NCBI GenBank assembly: GCA_030621945.1 | Contig: JAUXGS010000056.1 | Coordinates: 1-6,413 of the forward strand | Direction of reading: 5' to 3' | From: Methanosarcinales archaeon | GTDB lineage: Archaea; Halobacteriota; Syntropharchaeia; Alkanophagales; Methanospirareceae | DNA: 6,413 nucleotides | In this document: positions 4,577 to 6,413 of the stretch, in pieces | Numbering within the stretch: position 1 is the stretch's first letter | Layout of the letters: the number at the start of each line of letters is the position of its first letter | Translations under genes and position numbers: made by a program | The notes under the pieces: generated by a model | Databases searched by the model: none | Told to the model about the DNA's origin: nothing | Seen by the model: the letters and a program-made list of their open reading frames with translations, nothing else

Positions 4577-5932
4577 ATGAGCGAGCATAATGCGGGTAAT
4601 ATACTACTGATAGGAACGGGGCACGTTTTAGAGAAGAGCGTGAAGGAAGTAGAAGAGGTAATAGAGCGAGAAAAGCCTGATGTCGTTGCTGTTGAGTTGT
4701 GTGAAGCAAGATACAAATCATTGAAGGGCGAAGTAGGAGAAGTTTCTCCCAAAGAAATGCTCAGTGCTGGCAATCCTTTTTTGATACTCACTCACTGGCT
4801 GCTTGCATACGTGCAGCGTAAAATGGGCGCAGAGTTGGGTATTGAGCCCGGAGCGGATATGCTGGCGGCGATAAATAAAGCAGAGGAGCTGGGTTGTAAG
4901 ATTGCGTTGGTTGACCGCCCTATACAAATAACGATGCAGCGATTCTGGAAGAAGATGCGGTTTTGGGAGAAGCTCAAGATGCTTTTTTCTATCATCTTCT
5001 CGATTGCCACTATTGGACGCAGTGGAACGTTTAAAGAGGGTGGAGAGGGAGAAAACGAGAAAGGGAATAAGAAGATCATGACGGGCATTATGGGTATGAA
5101 TAATGAGATAGAGCTTGATAGACTGACGGATGACGATGTCGTTACGCAGTTGATGAAAGAACTAAGGGAGTTCTCGCCGGGTGCCGCAACAGCACTGTTA
5201 GATGAACGAGATGCGTATATTGCAAGAAGTTTGCTCGAAATCCAAACTCAAACGTTCAAAAGCGTTACTCAAGATTCCTATCATACTTTAGAGACCTGGG
5301 ATCAAACTGCTTCTCGCGAAAAAGGGAAAATAGTTGCGGTCGTTGGTGCGGGGCATGTGACGGGGATAAAGAAGTTTCTCGGCCAGCCAGAGCTGCTACC
5401 CACTCATGAGGAGTTATGCGCGCTTCCTAAAAAACGGGTTAATATATCGGTAGGTAAATTGCTGGGAATTGGAATTGGTGCGGCTTTCCTGATTATCCTT
5501 TTAGCGTTCATCTTCACGGACATATCCTTTCATGTTCTTCTTCGAGCGTTTTTGTGGTGGTTTATAATAAACGGCGTTTTGTCTGCGGCTGGTGTGGTGG
5601 TTGCACGTGGGCATCCACTCTCTGCAGTTACCGCTTTTTGCGTGGCATGGCTTACGTCTTTGAACCCATTTTTAGCGGCGGGCTGGTTTGCAGGCCTGGC
5701 AGAGGCTCATTTCCGAAAGCCATCAATGGAAGATGCAAAGAATATGCTGAATGTGGACTCGTTACGAGAGTTGATGAGCAACAGGCTGTTTAAAGTCATT
5801 CTTGTCGCGGCACTGGCAAATATAGGAAGCGTTGCAGGAACGTTTATCGGGCTTTATGTTGTGGGGCAGGTAATCGGCATTGATATACATCAGATATGGA
5901 TCGGGTTGAAGAACGTTTTTTCAAACTTTTAA
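4577..5932 (+). CDS. TraB/GumN-family protein with C-terminal membrane domain
   Basis: A 451-aa protein of the TraB/TIKI-like superfamily, whose members are proposed metal-dependent proteases and whose archaeal members have no settled function. The N-terminal soluble domain shows the two paired GxH motifs, GTGH (13-16) and GAGH (257-260), the acidic VVAVELCEARYKSL (37-49), and ERDAYIARSL (210-219) near the second. The C-terminal part has about four membrane helices (roughly 292-314, 320-343, 349-373, 405-430). It looks longer than the roughly 400 aa I expect for archaeal relatives. Extra length appears as a Gly/Glu/Lys-rich stretch (about 149-175) and a polar stretch before the second GxH (about 223-250). 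The ATG has only a distant GAGG (12 nt upstream) but directly precedes the conserved ILLIGTGHV. The stop codon lies in a hairpin repeat. No neighbour suggests a substrate. Confidence 0.85.
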   Translation: MSEHNAGNILLIGTGHVLEKSVKEVEEVIEREKPDVVAVELCEARYKSLKGEVGEVSPKEMLSAGNPFLILTHWLLAYVQRKMGAELGIEPGADMLAAINKAEELGCKIALVDRPIQITMQRFWKKMRFWEKLKMLFSIIFSIATIGRSGTFKEGGEGENEKGNKKIMTGIMGMNNEIELDRLTDDDVVTQLMKELREFSPGAATALLDERDAYIARSLLEIQTQTFKSVTQDSYHTLETWDQTASREKGKIVAVVGAGHVTGIKKFLGQPELLPTHEELCALPKKRVNISVGKLLGIGIGAAFLIILLAFIFTDISFHVLLRAFLWWFIINGVLSAAGVVVARGHPLSAVTAFCVAWLTSLNPFLAAGWFAGLAEAHFRKPSMEDAKNMLNVDSLRELMSNRLFKVILVAALANIGSVAGTFIGLYVVGQVIGIDIHQIWIGLKNVFSNF

Positions 5933-5949
5933 GAAAAGTTTAATCAAAA
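5921..5949. repeat. Hairpin repeat, copy 2 (overlaps TraB-family stop codon)
   Basis: AAACTTTT (5923-5930) and AAAAGTTT (5934-5941) form an 8-bp stem with an AAG loop. Aligned with 3101-3127, the left arm TCAAACTTT is identical and the right 15 nt differ by one base (G to A at 5942), which breaks the outer pair; the spacer is 5 instead of 3 nt. It supplies the last codons (Ser-Asn-Phe) and the TAA stop of the TraB-family gene, and may serve as its terminator or 3' stabiliser. Confidence 0.65.
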
Positions 5950-5996
5950 ATACTTTGCCTTTTCGGAGAAGAGAACAGGGAAACTAAAGCCAGCGC

Positions 5997-6006
5997 CTTA
6001 TAATAA
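5997..6006 (+). promoter_or_regulatory. Possible TATA box for the last membrane protein gene
   Basis: CTTATAATAA lies about 40 nt before the ATG at 6042 and would start transcription near 6025. GGGAGG at 6024-6029 is a strong Shine-Dalgarno sequence but lies 12 nt from the ATG, a little far, and right at the predicted transcription start. A transcript from further upstream is therefore also possible. Confidence 0.35.
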
Positions 6007-6041
6007 TTGCAGAGGTAATGTTTGGGAGGATGAGATAAAAG

Positions 6042-6413
6042 ATGGAAAAGAAATTGATTCAACAGGTGGTTATACCATCATTTGTCACCGCAATAGTTAT
6101 CGTATTAAGTTTATTATTGGCTGCAAAACAACACTACGGTTCACCAACGGTACGAACATCAATCGAAACTTTTCTAATTTTTATTCTGCCGTTGTTCCCG
6201 CTTATATATGGGAATATAACAAGAGATAAGGTTGGGGCTATTTTAATGGGCGTTATGCCTTTTTTGGGACTTTTTAGCGTACTCCTGTTTGGAGAATTAG
6301 ACTGTTCTCTCTCCGCTATGAGATGGTTGACCAGAGCCATTCCTTTCTGGCTCGTTTTAATTATAATTGCAGGTTTAGAGGGTTGTTTTGCATCAAAAAG
6401 AGGAAGTCCATTC
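6042..6413 (+). CDS. Unrecognised multi-helix membrane protein (partial, 3' end missing)
   Basis: An open frame of 124 codons starts at ATG 6042 and runs without a stop to the window edge. I do not recognise the family. Four hydrophobic segments are visible: about residues 8-27, 42-57, 64-84 and 98-112. Charged and polar links separate them (KQHYGS, NITRDK, RWLTRA), and a Lys/Arg pair (KR, 119-120) follows the last helix. The positive charges at the N-terminus (MEKK) and after helix 4 suggest both ends face the cytoplasm, if four is the right count so far. A strong GGGAGG 12 nt upstream and a TATA-like element support expression. Two in-frame ATGs upstream (6018, 6030) are cut off by TAA at 6036, so 6042 is the first workable start. 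Its leader shares TAATTGCAG with that of the upstream TraB-family gene. No conserved catalytic motif is apparent. Confidence 0.72.
   Translation, partial: MEKKLIQQVVIPSFVTAIVIVLSLLLAAKQHYGSPTVRTSIETFLIFILPLFPLIYGNITRDKVGAILMGVMPFLGLFSVLLFGELDCSLSAMRWLTRAIPFWLVLIIIAGLEGCFASKRGSPF

Noticed and set aside
5554..5793. Plus-strand 79-codon frame inside the TraB-family gene
   Set aside because: It lies in another frame of the coding sequence for the membrane domain, which continues intact; the Trp/Cys/Gly-rich translation is an artefact.
6018..6038. Six-codon upstream frame (MFGRMR) before the last gene
   Set aside because: It is too short and its stop merely shows that the real start is at 6042.

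Overview
The window reads as a chromosomal segment of an archaeon, most likely a euryarchaeon. It carries archaeal information-processing genes (the exosome subunit Csl4, RNA polymerase subunit L/Rpb11, release factor aRF1), an intron-less tRNA-Gly without encoded CCA, TATA-box promoters of the ACTTATATAG type, and several starts with little or no Shine-Dalgarno sequence. Base composition is moderate, with AT-rich spacers. A lineage close to methanogens or anaerobic methane oxidisers would fit, but this is an impression and not a placement.

Layout. 3-1172 (+): iron-dependent alcohol dehydrogenase. 1271-1561 (+): small three-helix EMC6-like membrane protein. 1558-2040 (-): RuvC-type Holliday junction resolvase, convergent with the EMC6-like gene and sharing a TTAA in which both stop codons lie. 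2041-2117: a compact divergent promoter. 2118-2681 (+): csl4, followed by rpoL (2727-3044). The last 15 nt of rpoL, including its UAG stop, lie inside the 5' half of a tRNA-Gly(CCC) gene (3030-3100). Two AT-rich palindromes (3101-3163) follow the tRNA directly. 3260-4366 (+): release factor aRF1. 4367-4576: a gene-free leader rich in palindromes. 4577-5932 (+): a TraB/GumN-family protein with a C-terminal membrane domain, whose stop codon sits in another copy of the post-tRNA hairpin. 6042-6413 (+): the start of an unrecognised multi-helix membrane protein that runs off the window.

How they fit together. csl4, rpoL, tRNA-Gly and prf1 form a co-directional information-processing block covering RNA decay, transcription and translation. 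The flanking dehydrogenase and membrane proteins have no obvious shared pathway. The best points for a second look are the rpoL/tRNA overlap (tRNA 5' processing would remove the mRNA stop codon), the hairpin repeat found at two gene 3' ends, a bacterial-type RuvC in an archaeal setting, and an aRF1 that appears to lack the domain 3 minidomain. I see no phage, insertion sequence, CRISPR array or defence cassette.
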